A stretch of DNA of 64,000 nucleotides from Crocinitomicaceae bacterium (GTDB taxonomy: Bacteria; Bacteroidota; Bacteroidia; Flavobacteriales_D; Crocinitomicaceae), in contig JADJGJ010000001.1 of NCBI GenBank assembly GCA_016708105.1, positions 2,480,001 through 2,544,000 of the forward strand, in the 5' to 3' direction. The position numbers and the translations under genes were made by a program. Shown here in pieces: positions 8,454-19,305 of this stretch (the first letter of the stretch is position 1; each line of letters begins with the position of its first letter). Below the pieces are notes generated by a model. The model made no database searches. It was not told where the DNA came from and saw only the letters and a program-made list of their open reading frames with translations.

Positions 8454-8792
8454 TCTGAATCGTCCAAATGGGTTTCTTGAACTCTCTTTTCAAGAGAACC
8501 AAATTGTAAAAAATCAAACACCACCTCAATTCACCTCCTTTCATCACACTATTCATCCATTCATAAGGATATTAACCGATTGTGAAAGGAATTGATGAAA
8601 ATCATTGATGCTTAAGCAATTCCGCTTGGCAACTTTTCCTATTTTTGATCGTCTTAAAAACCATTCTGGTCTTTTTTTTTGACAGATTGATCGATCAGAA
8701 TTCAATAATTAATAATGAGTTACTTGAGCAACATGGCTGTCATTAATTTACTAGACAAGCGATGCGCCAATGAAGCTGTTTAATGTATTACT
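8454..8792. other. Intergenic region, 339 bp
   Basis: I see no gene, tRNA or strong repeat here. It should contain the promoter of the exported protein starting at 8793. A short CTTGAA/TTCAAG inverted pair occurs near 8476-8493. Confidence 0.5.
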
Positions 8793-9293
8793 ATGAAAAA
8801 ATTATTTCTCATTCTGCCTTTTATTGTGTTTGCCAATATGATGCATGCACAAGAACAAGCTAATCCTGCACCGGTTTTATCAAAAGCATTTGAAAAACCA
8901 GATCCCTATGCAGAAATAACTCGGTTAGATGGGAAACGCAACAATCTTGTCATTCGTTTACAAGAACTAAAAGCAGATCCAAATTCAGATCCTGCTGAAA
9001 TTGCGCGAGTTGAAGGACTCATCAAATACATTGACGGTAAACTAGAGACCTTGCATAATTATGTTGAATCAGTTGAATATGCTGATGAGCAAGGCAAACC
9101 TGAACAAGGTAATTTGACTGATGAGGAGTATAAAGTGAAGCTGGAAGAGTGGAAAAAAGAGCAAGTAGAAAAACAAGAAACTGGAGCAGATCCGGTGAAG
9201 ACAACCCTTACAAGAGAAGAGTTCAATCGTCTGCCTAAAGAGCGGCAAGATATTATTCTTTCCATGCCAGAACGATATACCATTGTAGACTAA
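8793..9293 (+). CDS. Exported helical protein of unknown function
   Basis: The 166-residue protein has a signal peptide (MKKLFLILPFIVFANMMHAQ) and a charged, largely helical body with heptad-like segments at about residues 40-85. It ends with a motif-like stretch, REEFNRLPKERQDIILSMPE. No Cys follows the signal peptide, so it is probably periplasmic, not a lipoprotein. It ends 18 bp before the giant T9SS gene and may be co-transcribed with it. I do not recognise the family. Confidence 0.75.
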   Translation: MKKLFLILPFIVFANMMHAQEQANPAPVLSKAFEKPDPYAEITRLDGKRNNLVIRLQELKADPNSDPAEIARVEGLIKYIDGKLETLHNYVESVEYADEQGKPEQGNLTDEEYKVKLEEWKKEQVEKQETGADPVKTTLTREEFNRLPKERQDIILSMPERYTIVD

Positions 9294-9311
9294 TTTAATC
9301 TGAACAGAACC

Positions 9312-12300
9312 ATGAAAAAAACAGCAATCATACTACTGGCCGGATTAACCAATCTTGTAAGCTGGTCACAATGCGCATTCAACAACTCATTCTATATTGA
9401 CGCTACACCACCAGCTTGTCCCGGCACTATGAACATAGGCTGCATGATGCCCGGTGATTATGTAACCGTAAGCGTAGTTGCAGGAAATGACTACACATTC
9501 ACCACCTGTGGAGGAACATTATTTACAGATACTGAATTAACACTATACAATGCAGCCGGTACAACCGTACTTGGATATAACGATGATGATTGTGGAACAC
9601 AGTCTACCATTACATGGAATGCAACCTATACTGGTGTTGTGAATTTACTTCTTGACGAATATCCATGCTCATCCTCCGGTTCTTGCGTTGATGTAGAAAT
9701 TACTTGTACACCACCCATTCAATCAGGCAATGGATGTAATACGGATATTACCATTTGCACCCCCGGTATTGCAGGGCCATTTGGATTCAACACGCCGGGT
9801 GCTCCGGTAAGTTCATGTCTTGACTTTTTTGGTCCTGATTACGCATATATTGTTTTATACATTACACAGAGTGGTCCGCTTGAATTATTGATTGATGGTG
9901 ATGCTGCTACCGGCTTTCTTGATGTTGCCATTTTTGATGTACCACCTTCAACTGACCCTTGCGTTGCCATTGATAACGTTGGTAATGAAATTGGTTGTAA
10001 CTATGCTGATTTTTCTAATGGTTGTAATCAGTTTGGTACCGCATTTCCTTGTACATCATCAGTACCTTCGCCTAACGTAGTTGCAGGTGATGTTTTAATG
10101 ATTGTAGTAGAAAACTGGAGCGGCGCTTCAACATCATTCACTATGGATCTAGCAAACCCACCTGCTGCGCAAACAGGGCCTCCTGATCCTACCATAAACC
10201 CAGTCGGCGTTATGTGTACAACTGATCCTGCTTTTCAGGTTACTGCTGTGAATATGGGTGGCGATTGGACCGGCCCGGGAATTTCCATTGATGGAATTTT
10301 TAATCCGGCTGCCGCGGGAGTTGGAACACATACTATCAATTACTCTATTGGACAACCTCCGTGTCAAGCAGTATCTTCAACAACTATTCAAGTAATTGAC
10401 TGCAGTGCTCCATGCAGCATAGACAACTTCACTGCCAACGTGGGTGCATGCGTTGTTGGCCCAAACACTTACACAACAACCGGTCAAGTATTCTTCACTA
10501 ATCCTCCGGCAGGTGGACAATTGATTGTTGAAGATTGCAATGGAGTGCAACATGTTTTTAATGCACCTTTTTTATCACCTGCCAATTACACGCTCTCTAA
10601 TCAAACAGCAAATGGCGCAGCGTGTGATGTCACCGTCTATTTCACGGCAGACCCTGCATGTACACAAACCATCAACTACACAGCACCTGTTTGTTTGTGC
10701 AATATTGACAACTTTACTGCTAACATTGGAGCTTGCTTATCTAACAATACTTTTGAAATTACTGGAACAGTAACCTATTCGTCTCCACCAGCCGGTGGTA
10801 CTTTGGTTGTTGAAGTTGACAATGGAACTTCAACTTACACTACTACTATTCCTGCCCCTTTCACAAGTCCTGATAACTACACTATCGCCGGTATTCCGGC
10901 AGATGGATCAGCATTTACGATCACAACTTTTTTCAGTAATGATCCATCATGCAGCAGCTCCATCAATTCAACTGCTCCCCCATCATGTGCATGCGGAGTA
11001 GATATAGGAACATTCACTACAACCATTACCGGATCAAGTACCAATAATTATGTTCTGTGTTATGGTGATGAAATTGATATCACATCCAATAATGATTATA
11101 CTCCACCGGCAGAACAATTTGCACCTCCCGGACCACCTTATGATCCAGGTGTTTCTTGGTTAATTTATTCTTGCCCGCCAACCGTTGCGCTGGTACCTGA
11201 CCCAATTGACAATGTACCGGACGATCCTTGCTTTTTAGGATTAGTAAGTGATTTTGATTTGTACGATTTGAATGATATGGGAATGATTAATGCATTTCCT
11301 CCCGGAACATTCACTGACAATATTATTTATTATGTTCCTATCACCATGTATTCCATATCTAGTGGAACATACAGTTACGTAAATACCACCATGCCATGTT
11401 ATGAATTAGGAGCACCGTATGCAGTTCAATACTTACCTGAATTCAATTTCAACATCACAGAAGATTGTAATACCGGCAATGCGACAATCACAGTTTCCGG
11501 CGGACTTCCTGAAGTGGATGGATCCAATTTTACGGCAAGCAATTTATTGCCGGGCACCGCAAGTTTTGCTAATACCACAACTCCAAATAACGGAACATTT
11601 GTGATCAACAACCTCAATGGAGGAGATAATTGGTCGTTCACAGTTACAGATGGAAATGGATGTCCATATACCATTTCAGGTGGACCATTTCCTCCACTTC
11701 AAGATCCGTCATTCACTTATCCATCTGCATCATATTGTACTGCGGAAGGTCCATCAAACCCACTAATTACAGGAGTGCCAGGCGGAACCTTTTCATCATC
11801 ACCGGCGGGATTAACCATTAACGCAGGAACAGGACAAATTACACCAGCAACTTCAACACCGGGTACCTATACAATCACTTATACTACACCTGGACCTTGT
11901 GCAGACAATACCACTTTTGTTGTGAATATAGCTTCAACTCCAAGTGTGAATCCTGTTTCCAATCAAACCGTTTGTCAAAATGATGCATTCACGGCTATTA
12001 CATTTACTGGCAGCGCAGGTTCAGTATTCAATTGGGCAAACTCAAATACCAGCATTGGTCTTGGCGCTTCAGGTATCGGCAATATTGCTGCATTTAATAG
12101 TACAGGTACAACAGTTGGTGGTGCAGCCATTTCAGGAACCATCACAGTAACACCAACAGCAGGTTCATGTGTTGGAACGCCTATCAATTTTACTTTAACG
12201 GTGAACCCACTACCAAATATCAATGCCGGACCTGATCAAACAATTTGTGACGGAGATCCGGTTACACTTTCAGGTTCAGGTGCAGGTGTAGGTGGAAATT

Positions 12301-14696
12301 ATGCATGGGATAACGGGGTGACCAATGGCGTAGCCTTCAATCCATCTTCCACATTAACTTATACAGTGATAGGAACGGATGTAAATTTATGTGAAAATAC
12401 GGATCAAGTCGTTGTCACGGTAAATCCACTTCCAATAATTAATGCGGGCGTTGATATGAATATTTGCGCCGGTGAATTAGTAACACTTACCGGTACAGGT
12501 GGAACATCATACAGCTGGGATAATGGAGTAACTAACGGAGTTCCTTTTACTCCTGCGGGAACAACAACTTATACTGTAACCGGTACAGATGCTAACCTTT
12601 GTCAAAATACAGATCAGGTTACGGTAACTGTGAACCCAATTCCACTAGTGAACGCAGGTCCTGATCAAACCATTTGTCTTGGTGATCCAGTCACGTTGAG
12701 CGGGTCAGGAGCAGGTGTTGGTGGAGTATATGCATGGGATAATGGAGTTGTTGACGGGGTATCTTTTAACCCTGCTGCAACAACAACATATACTGTGACG
12801 GGCACTGACGCAAATTTGTGCACAGCTACTGATCAGGTTACGGTTACAGTAAATCCATTAGATGATCCTGCTTTTGTCTATCCAAGTGGTTTAACATATT
12901 GTCAGACTTCAACTGATCCAACTCCAAACGTTACCGGATTAGCGGGAGGTACCTTTTCATACTCGGTAGTTTCCGGTGGTCCATTCCTTGATATTAACAC
13001 CACAACCGGTTTTATTGATTTGAGCACGAGTGATCTTGGAACTTTTGCTATTACCTATAATACTACAGGTGCACCCGGTTCTTTGTGTCCTCAGACTTCA
13101 ACATTGAATCTTACCATCACTGATGCGCCAGTTGCAGATTTTACATTAGATGTTTATTGTGCCAACGATATAGATCCTTCACCAACATTTATTAACGGAG
13201 GCAGTGGTGGAATATTCTCAGCATCTCCGGGAGGATTATCAATCAACCCCGCAACCGGTCTTGTTGATTTGAGTGCAACTACACCTGGTACGTATACCGT
13301 GACAAACACAATTAATATTGCAGGCTGTGCACTTGCAACGTATGATGACGATATCACCGTAAACGGATTACCAAACGCAAATATCACAGGTAACGCCACA
13401 ATATGTCCCGGCGCTGCATTGCCTGATGTTACAATCAATCTAACAGCAGGTGTTGCTAACTGGGATCTAACTTATAATTTTAATGGCGCTCCGGTAAACG
13501 TTACCGCTACTTCAAGTCCATACACCATTTCAAGTGCTGCTGTTGGAACCTATTCATTAGTATCAGTCACTGATGGAAACGGATGCACCAATACCGCATC
13601 GGGAAGTGTAACTATTGGTACCTATCCGGTTCCCGTAATGAATTCACTGAATGATCAGGAAATTTGTGAAGGATTAAATCTTGCTGTACAAAGCTTTGGT
13701 GCTGACATTGCAGGGTCAACATTTGATTGGGTAAATGTTACTGGAACAGACGTTGGATTTGGATTGAGCGGAACAGGAAATATTCCAAACTTCTTGGCAA
13801 CAAACGGAACCGGTTCAGACATTTCTGTCACCATTTCTGTTACACCAACATCACCAAATGGATGCGTTGGATTACCTGAAACTTTTGTGATTACCATTCA
13901 CGCAAATCCTATCGTATCATTCATGGCAGATACGTTGACCGGCTGCTCACCATTTGCAGTTAATTTCACGAATACATCTAGTATACTTGGTCAAAACTGC
14001 ACCTGGGATTTAGGTAATGGAATTACTGCTGCCGGTTGCGGCGGAGCATCTGTTGTATATAATTCCGGCACTTATTCTGTCACGTTAAATGTTACTACTG
14101 CAGATGGATGTTTTGGATCATTCACCGAAACAAATTACATCACCGTGTATGACACGCCGGAAGCGGCTTTCACGTTCTCTCCTCAAATTTTAGATATTGG
14201 TGATACTGAGGTAGAATTCACAAATTTATCAAGTAATGCAGATTTGTATGAATGGGATTTTGGTGATACAACACCGGCGGTTTTTATATTAAATCCAACA
14301 CACATTTATCCTGAAGTTCCAAACTCATATCTTGCAACATTGATTGCATCTAATAATAATGGATTGTGCGCAGATACAGCTCAACAGCTTATCATCATAC
14401 AAGATGTAATTATTTTCTACGTACCCAATGTGTTCACGCCAGATCATGATGAATTCAATGAAGTTTTCAAACCTATTTTCACATCAGGTTATGATCCGTT
14501 TGATTATCACTTAACCATTTTCAACCGTTGGGGAGAAATTGTGTTTGAATCATACGATGCACAGTATGGTTGGGACGGCACATATTCTGACCAGGGTTTA
14601 GTACAAGACGGAGTTTATGTTTGGCAGATTGAGTTCAAAGAAACCATGTCAGACAGGCGGCATACTCACCGAGGACACGTTACTGTTTTGAAATAA
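9312..14696 (+). CDS. Giant T9SS type B sorted adhesin-like protein
   Basis: This 1794-residue exported protein begins with a signal peptide (first 19 or so residues). An N-terminal domain (about 25-135) resembles pre-peptidase/jelly-roll domains, followed by Cys-rich modules. Three tandem repeats of about 72 residues (about 966-1183, each with NAGPDQTIC-like and TYTVTGTDANLC motifs) follow. PKD-like domains lie at about 1537-1615 and 1617-1697 (ENWDFGD-type motif YEWDFGDTTP). The last 95 residues, from VPNVFTPDHDEFNEVF to RHTHRGHVTVLK, match the T9SS type B (gliding-motility-associated) sorting domain. It should be exported by T9SS to the surface. A close paralogue follows at 15005. Confidence 0.92.
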   Translation: MKKTAIILLAGLTNLVSWSQCAFNNSFYIDATPPACPGTMNIGCMMPGDYVTVSVVAGNDYTFTTCGGTLFTDTELTLYNAAGTTVLGYNDDDCGTQSTITWNATYTGVVNLLLDEYPCSSSGSCVDVEITCTPPIQSGNGCNTDITICTPGIAGPFGFNTPGAPVSSCLDFFGPDYAYIVLYITQSGPLELLIDGDAATGFLDVAIFDVPPSTDPCVAIDNVGNEIGCNYADFSNGCNQFGTAFPCTSSVPSPNVVAGDVLMIVVENWSGASTSFTMDLANPPAAQTGPPDPTINPVGVMCTTDPAFQVTAVNMGGDWTGPGISIDGIFNPAAAGVGTHTINYSIGQPPCQAVSSTTIQVIDCSAPCSIDNFTANVGACVVGPNTYTTTGQVFFTNPPAGGQLIVEDCNGVQHVFNAPFLSPANYTLSNQTANGAACDVTVYFTADPACTQTINYTAPVCLCNIDNFTANIGACLSNNTFEITGTVTYSSPPAGGTLVVEVDNGTSTYTTTIPAPFTSPDNYTIAGIPADGSAFTITTFFSNDPSCSSSINSTAPPSCACGVDIGTFTTTITGSSTNNYVLCYGDEIDITSNNDYTPPAEQFAPPGPPYDPGVSWLIYSCPPTVALVPDPIDNVPDDPCFLGLVSDFDLYDLNDMGMINAFPPGTFTDNIIYYVPITMYSISSGTYSYVNTTMPCYELGAPYAVQYLPEFNFNITEDCNTGNATITVSGGLPEVDGSNFTASNLLPGTASFANTTTPNNGTFVINNLNGGDNWSFTVTDGNGCPYTISGGPFPPLQDPSFTYPSASYCTAEGPSNPLITGVPGGTFSSSPAGLTINAGTGQITPATSTPGTYTITYTTPGPCADNTTFVVNIASTPSVNPVSNQTVCQNDAFTAITFTGSAGSVFNWANSNTSIGLGASGIGNIAAFNSTGTTVGGAAISGTITVTPTAGSCVGTPINFTLTVNPLPNINAGPDQTICDGDPVTLSGSGAGVGGNYAWDNGVTNGVAFNPSSTLTYTVIGTDVNLCENTDQVVVTVNPLPIINAGVDMNICAGELVTLTGTGGTSYSWDNGVTNGVPFTPAGTTTYTVTGTDANLCQNTDQVTVTVNPIPLVNAGPDQTICLGDPVTLSGSGAGVGGVYAWDNGVVDGVSFNPAATTTYTVTGTDANLCTATDQVTVTVNPLDDPAFVYPSGLTYCQTSTDPTPNVTGLAGGTFSYSVVSGGPFLDINTTTGFIDLSTSDLGTFAITYNTTGAPGSLCPQTSTLNLTITDAPVADFTLDVYCANDIDPSPTFINGGSGGIFSASPGGLSINPATGLVDLSATTPGTYTVTNTINIAGCALATYDDDITVNGLPNANITGNATICPGAALPDVTINLTAGVANWDLTYNFNGAPVNVTATSSPYTISSAAVGTYSLVSVTDGNGCTNTASGSVTIGTYPVPVMNSLNDQEICEGLNLAVQSFGADIAGSTFDWVNVTGTDVGFGLSGTGNIPNFLATNGTGSDISVTISVTPTSPNGCVGLPETFVITIHANPIVSFMADTLTGCSPFAVNFTNTSSILGQNCTWDLGNGITAAGCGGASVVYNSGTYSVTLNVTTADGCFGSFTETNYITVYDTPEAAFTFSPQILDIGDTEVEFTNLSSNADLYEWDFGDTTPAVFILNPTHIYPEVPNSYLATLIASNNNGLCADTAQQLIIIQDVIIFYVPNVFTPDHDEFNEVFKPIFTSGYDPFDYHLTIFNRWGEIVFESYDAQYGWDGTYSDQGLVQDGVYVWQIEFKETMSDRRHTHRGHVTVLK

Positions 14697-14716
14697 ATTA
14701 AGCATTTAGTTTTTTC

Positions 14717-14755
14717 AAAAACGCACGATCAAAAAATGGTCGTGCGTTTTTTTTT
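14717..14755 (+). terminator. Rho-independent terminator
   Basis: AAAACGCACGA pairs with TCGTGCGTTTT around a short A-rich loop and leads into a T tract, 20 bp after the first giant gene. It separates the two paralogues into independent transcripts; the remaining space to 15004 should hold the second gene's promoter, and no gene is seen in it. Confidence 0.88.
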
Positions 14756-15004
14756 AACATGATATGTTCAAACTGTTGGAAGCCTCATGAATACTGTAAG
14801 TACAACGTGATGTCATAAGTAAAAAAACACAGCTATTCAGATTCAGTTAATCACCTAAAGCAACCCGAACCACAAAATTTCGTTAACTTGGTGAAGTTCA
14901 GACAGGGTATCTAAACGTATCAGGCGAACAATAAATTCCTTTTTAAAAGAATAACAAGAACGAAATTTGAAATAAAATTCTGTGAGTTATCATGAGAAGG
15001 AGAA

Positions 15005-18000
15005 ATGAAAAAAACCGATCCAATGAAAAAATTAGTCTTTAGCTTACTTGGAATTTTGGTGCTAAGTGCATCATACGGACAAACTTCACCAAACGACTGC
15101 GGCAATTATACAACAACCGGTAGTGTATTGATTTCAGGGTATACAGATCCTGATCCAGGTTGTGGAGCCAATGTTCCGGGAACACTTGGTGCAGGACCTG
15201 CATACTGGGATGGAGCATCCTGCGGTGGACAATTGATTTCAACAGTTGTTGGAGCACCCGTAACATGTCTATCACTTGCCTATACAGCAGTTAACACCGA
15301 TGACTATGCAACCATCACAACTAATACCGGAGGAGTACTTACCATTACCGGTGTTAATTGCGGTGTAAGCGGAACAGTTATTGGACCGTACAATTGCGGT
15401 ACAGGTTGGTATGGTACATGTGGAATTACGGTTTGTTCTACTATTCCATTCACACAAGTAATTCTTACAAACACCGGATGTAGTTCAGGTTGGGTTATAG
15501 ACTGCGGTTCACCAACAACGTGTTCTATCACCAACCTTACCGCTACTGTTGGAGCATGCGTTGCGGGTTTAAACACTTATACAACTACCGGTCAGGTTAC
15601 TTTTTCTGGTGCACCCGTATCAGGACAACTTATCGTTGAAGATTGTAATGGAGTTCAACAAGTATTTAATGCACCATTCACCTCACCCATCAACTATACC
15701 TTAACCGGACAAAATGCAAACGGTGCAGCCTGTGATATCACGGCCTATTTTACTGCTGATCCTTCATGCACTCAAACAATAAATTATACCGCACCCATTT
15801 GCGTGTGCAACATTGATAACTTCACCGCAAATCTTGGTGCATGTGAACCGGACAATACGTTTGATGTTACCGGAACAGTGACATACACATCGCCTCCGGC
15901 AGGTGGAAATTTAGTAGTGCAAGTAGATAACGGTGGAACACTTTACACAACGGTGATTCCTCCTCCATTCACAAGTCCTGACAACTATACCATCAATGGA
16001 ATTCCTTCCAACGGAAATCCAATTACAATTACCACCTTCTTTTCATCAAATCCGGCGTGTACCAGTACAATTAATTCAACTGCTCCACCTTCATGTGCTT
16101 GCAACGTTGACATAGGAACTTTTACGGCAAATATTACCGGTTCAAGTACGAACAATTATGTTTTGTGTTATGGAGATCAGATTGACATCAACTCAAACAA
16201 TGATTATGATGCACCGGATGAAATGTTTGCCCCCCCGGGACCACCTTATGACCCTGGCGTTTCATGGTTAATTTATTCTTGTCCACCAACCGTTGCACTT
16301 GTACCTGATCTTGTAAATAATGTACCTGATGATCCATGTTTTTTAGGATTGGTGAGTGATTTTAATTTATCAGATTTGAATGATATGGGCATGATTAATT
16401 CATTCCCTGCCGGAACATTTACAAACAATACAATTTATTACGTACCTATCACCATGTACAGCATGAGCAACGGTACATACAGTTATGTAAATACCAGCAT
16501 GCCATGTTATGAATTAGGTGCGCCGTATGCAGTACAATATCTTCCAGAATTCACTTATACAATAACTGAAGATTGCGCAACAACATCAGCTACTGTAACC
16601 TTAAACGGAGGCTTACCTGCGGTGAATGGTTCAAATTTTACGGTAAGTAATTTACTTCCATTAACTGCATCCTTTTCAAACACCACTGCACCGGATGGGG
16701 GTACTATCACAATCACAGGATTAAATTTCAATGATAATTATTCATTCACCGTGAATGACGGAAACGGATGTCCTTACACTGTAACAGGCGGACCATTTTT
16801 TGCAGCACCACCAATCAACGCAGGCGCTGATCAAACTGTTTGCGCAGGCACCAGTGTAACATTGAACGCAACCGGTGCAGGAGTTGGAGGAACTTATGTT
16901 TGGGACAACGGAGTAACAAATGGAGTTGCATTTACGCCAGCTTCAACACTCACCTATACCGTTACCGGAACAGATATAAACGGCTGCAGTGGAACTGACC
17001 AAGTTGTAGTTACAGTAAACCCTTTACCAAACGTTGGCGCAGGACCTGACCAAGCAGTTTGCGCCGGAGATCCTGTGACATTGAACGGAACAGGTGCTGT
17101 AACTTATAACTGGGATAACGGCGCAGTAAACGGAGTATCTTTTGTACCTGCGGCTACAACCACTTATACCGTAACAGGTATTGATGCCAACAACTGTCAG
17201 AATACTGATCAGGCAGTTGTAACTGTGTTCCCTTTACCGACTGTCAATGCAGGAGCAGATCAAACCATTTGCACCGGTGACCCTGTCACGCTGAATGGAA
17301 GCGGTGCCGGAGTTGGCGGAGTTTACAGTTGGGACAATGGAGTAACAGATGGCGTACCTTTCAATCCAACCTCCACAACTACCTATACAGTTACCGGGAC
17401 AGATGCAAACCTTTGCGTAAATAGTGATCAAGTAATTGTTACAGTTAATCCATTAGATGATCCATCTTATGTTTACCCAATGGGACTTACGTATTGTCAA
17501 ACAGGTACTGATCCAACCGCCAGCGTTACAGGTATGGCGGGCGGAACTTTTTCTTACACCGTTATCAGCGGAGGACCTACGTTAAATTTGAATACAAGCA
17601 CAGGAGGAATTACCTTGCTAACAAGTGATTTAGGAACCTATGCGATCACATATAATACGGCAGGTGCACCCGGTTCATTGTGTCCACAAACAAGCACCTT
17701 GAATTTAACTATCACAGATAACCCCATCGCAGATTTCACTTTTGCAACCTATTGTGCAAACGCCATTGATCCATCACCAACATTTGTTGGCGGAGGTACG
17801 GGCGGAGTATTTACATCAGCCCCGGTTGGGTTAAGTATCAATGCGGGAACAGGCGTAGTTGATGTGAGTGCAAGTACTCCGGGCACATATACCGTAACCA
17901 ACACCGTGAATGTTACAGGATGTGCATTGGCAACATACAATGATGACATCACGATTTTTGAATTGCCAACAGCGAGTATTTCAGGAACAACTTCGATTTG

Positions 18001-19288
18001 TCCGGGAGCTGCATTGCCAGATATCACGATGAATTTAAATTCAGGAATTGCCAACTGGGATATCACGTATAATTACAATGGTAATCCAACTACAGTTACA
18101 GCAACAACTACACCGTACATTATATCAGGTGCTGCAGTTGGATCTTATGATTTGGTTAGCGTTACTGATGGAAACGGATGTACAAATCTGGTAACAGGTA
18201 ATGCTACAATTTCTAATTATCCGGTGCCGGTGATGAACACATTAGTAGATCAAGAAATTTGTGATGGAGTTAATTTGAGTGTACAAGGATTTGGTGCAGA
18301 CATTGCTGGTTCAACATTCAACTGGACAAACGTAACAGGCATTGATGTTGGATTTGGATTAAGCGGAAGTGGAAATATTCCAATTTTCCTTGCACAAAAT
18401 TCTTCCGGCGCTGATATTGATGTGACCGTTTCAGTTACACCAACATCTCCAAACGGATGCGTGGGTAATCCGGCAACATTTGTCATTAGCATTCATCCAA
18501 ATCCTATCGTTTCATTTTATGCAGATTCACTTTCAGGATGTTCACCTTTCACCACTAATTTCATCAACACTACCAATATACCCGGACAAAACTGTGTATG
18601 GGATTTTGGTAACGGACTTGGTGCTTATGGCTGCGGAACGGTTACATCCATTTTCCCGGCAGGAGTATTTGATGTAACGCTAGAGGTTACCACTGCAGAC
18701 GGATGCTATGGCACAGCAACTATCAGTGATTATATCACCGTTTATGAACAAGCAGAAGCAGCATTTACCTTTGCGCCGCAAATCATAGATATTGATGATA
18801 CAGATGTAGAATTCATCAACATGTCAGACAACGCAGATGGGTATATGTGGGATTTTGGTGATACCACACCGGCGGTTTATTTAATTAATCCTACTCATAT
18901 TTATCCGGTTGCACCTAATCAATATTTGGTAACATTAGTTGCTTACAATGGTGGTATGTGTCCTGATACTGCACAACAATTAGTCATCATTCAGGATGTA
19001 ATTATTTTCTACGTACCAAACGTATTCACGCCTGATCATGATGATTTCAATGAAGTGTTTAAACCCGTATTCACATCAGGTTATGATCCGTTTGATTATC
19101 ACTTAACCATCTTCAATCGTTGGGGTGAAATTGTTTTTGAATCATACAATGCTGAGTATGGATGGGATGGAACTTATTCTGACCAAGGATTAGTACAAGA
19201 CGGAGTATATATTTGGCAAATTGAATTCAAAGAAAATATGTCAGACAAACGACACACACACAGAGGACATGTCACGGTATTGAAATAA
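15005..19288 (+). CDS. Giant T9SS type B sorted adhesin-like protein, paralogue
   Basis: This 1427-residue protein is a tandem paralogue of the preceding one. From about residue 180 to the end most modules match closely: the Cys-rich units, three approximately 72-residue repeats (about 604-816), the PKD-like domains and the type B sorting domain (about 1334-1427). It differs in its N-terminal 180 residues and lacks an internal block of about 170 residues present in the first protein before the repeats. The start has a good AGAAGGAG upstream; a second Met at 15023 also fits a signal peptide. Probably surface-displayed through T9SS. Confidence 0.92.
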   Translation: MKKTDPMKKLVFSLLGILVLSASYGQTSPNDCGNYTTTGSVLISGYTDPDPGCGANVPGTLGAGPAYWDGASCGGQLISTVVGAPVTCLSLAYTAVNTDDYATITTNTGGVLTITGVNCGVSGTVIGPYNCGTGWYGTCGITVCSTIPFTQVILTNTGCSSGWVIDCGSPTTCSITNLTATVGACVAGLNTYTTTGQVTFSGAPVSGQLIVEDCNGVQQVFNAPFTSPINYTLTGQNANGAACDITAYFTADPSCTQTINYTAPICVCNIDNFTANLGACEPDNTFDVTGTVTYTSPPAGGNLVVQVDNGGTLYTTVIPPPFTSPDNYTINGIPSNGNPITITTFFSSNPACTSTINSTAPPSCACNVDIGTFTANITGSSTNNYVLCYGDQIDINSNNDYDAPDEMFAPPGPPYDPGVSWLIYSCPPTVALVPDLVNNVPDDPCFLGLVSDFNLSDLNDMGMINSFPAGTFTNNTIYYVPITMYSMSNGTYSYVNTSMPCYELGAPYAVQYLPEFTYTITEDCATTSATVTLNGGLPAVNGSNFTVSNLLPLTASFSNTTAPDGGTITITGLNFNDNYSFTVNDGNGCPYTVTGGPFFAAPPINAGADQTVCAGTSVTLNATGAGVGGTYVWDNGVTNGVAFTPASTLTYTVTGTDINGCSGTDQVVVTVNPLPNVGAGPDQAVCAGDPVTLNGTGAVTYNWDNGAVNGVSFVPAATTTYTVTGIDANNCQNTDQAVVTVFPLPTVNAGADQTICTGDPVTLNGSGAGVGGVYSWDNGVTDGVPFNPTSTTTYTVTGTDANLCVNSDQVIVTVNPLDDPSYVYPMGLTYCQTGTDPTASVTGMAGGTFSYTVISGGPTLNLNTSTGGITLLTSDLGTYAITYNTAGAPGSLCPQTSTLNLTITDNPIADFTFATYCANAIDPSPTFVGGGTGGVFTSAPVGLSINAGTGVVDVSASTPGTYTVTNTVNVTGCALATYNDDITIFELPTASISGTTSICPGAALPDITMNLNSGIANWDITYNYNGNPTTVTATTTPYIISGAAVGSYDLVSVTDGNGCTNLVTGNATISNYPVPVMNTLVDQEICDGVNLSVQGFGADIAGSTFNWTNVTGIDVGFGLSGSGNIPIFLAQNSSGADIDVTVSVTPTSPNGCVGNPATFVISIHPNPIVSFYADSLSGCSPFTTNFINTTNIPGQNCVWDFGNGLGAYGCGTVTSIFPAGVFDVTLEVTTADGCYGTATISDYITVYEQAEAAFTFAPQIIDIDDTDVEFINMSDNADGYMWDFGDTTPAVYLINPTHIYPVAPNQYLVTLVAYNGGMCPDTAQQLVIIQDVIIFYVPNVFTPDHDDFNEVFKPVFTSGYDPFDYHLTIFNRWGEIVFESYNAEYGWDGTYSDQGLVQDGVYIWQIEFKENMSDKRHTHRGHVTVLK

Positions 19289-19305
19289 TAATCTGGTCAC
19301 TGACT

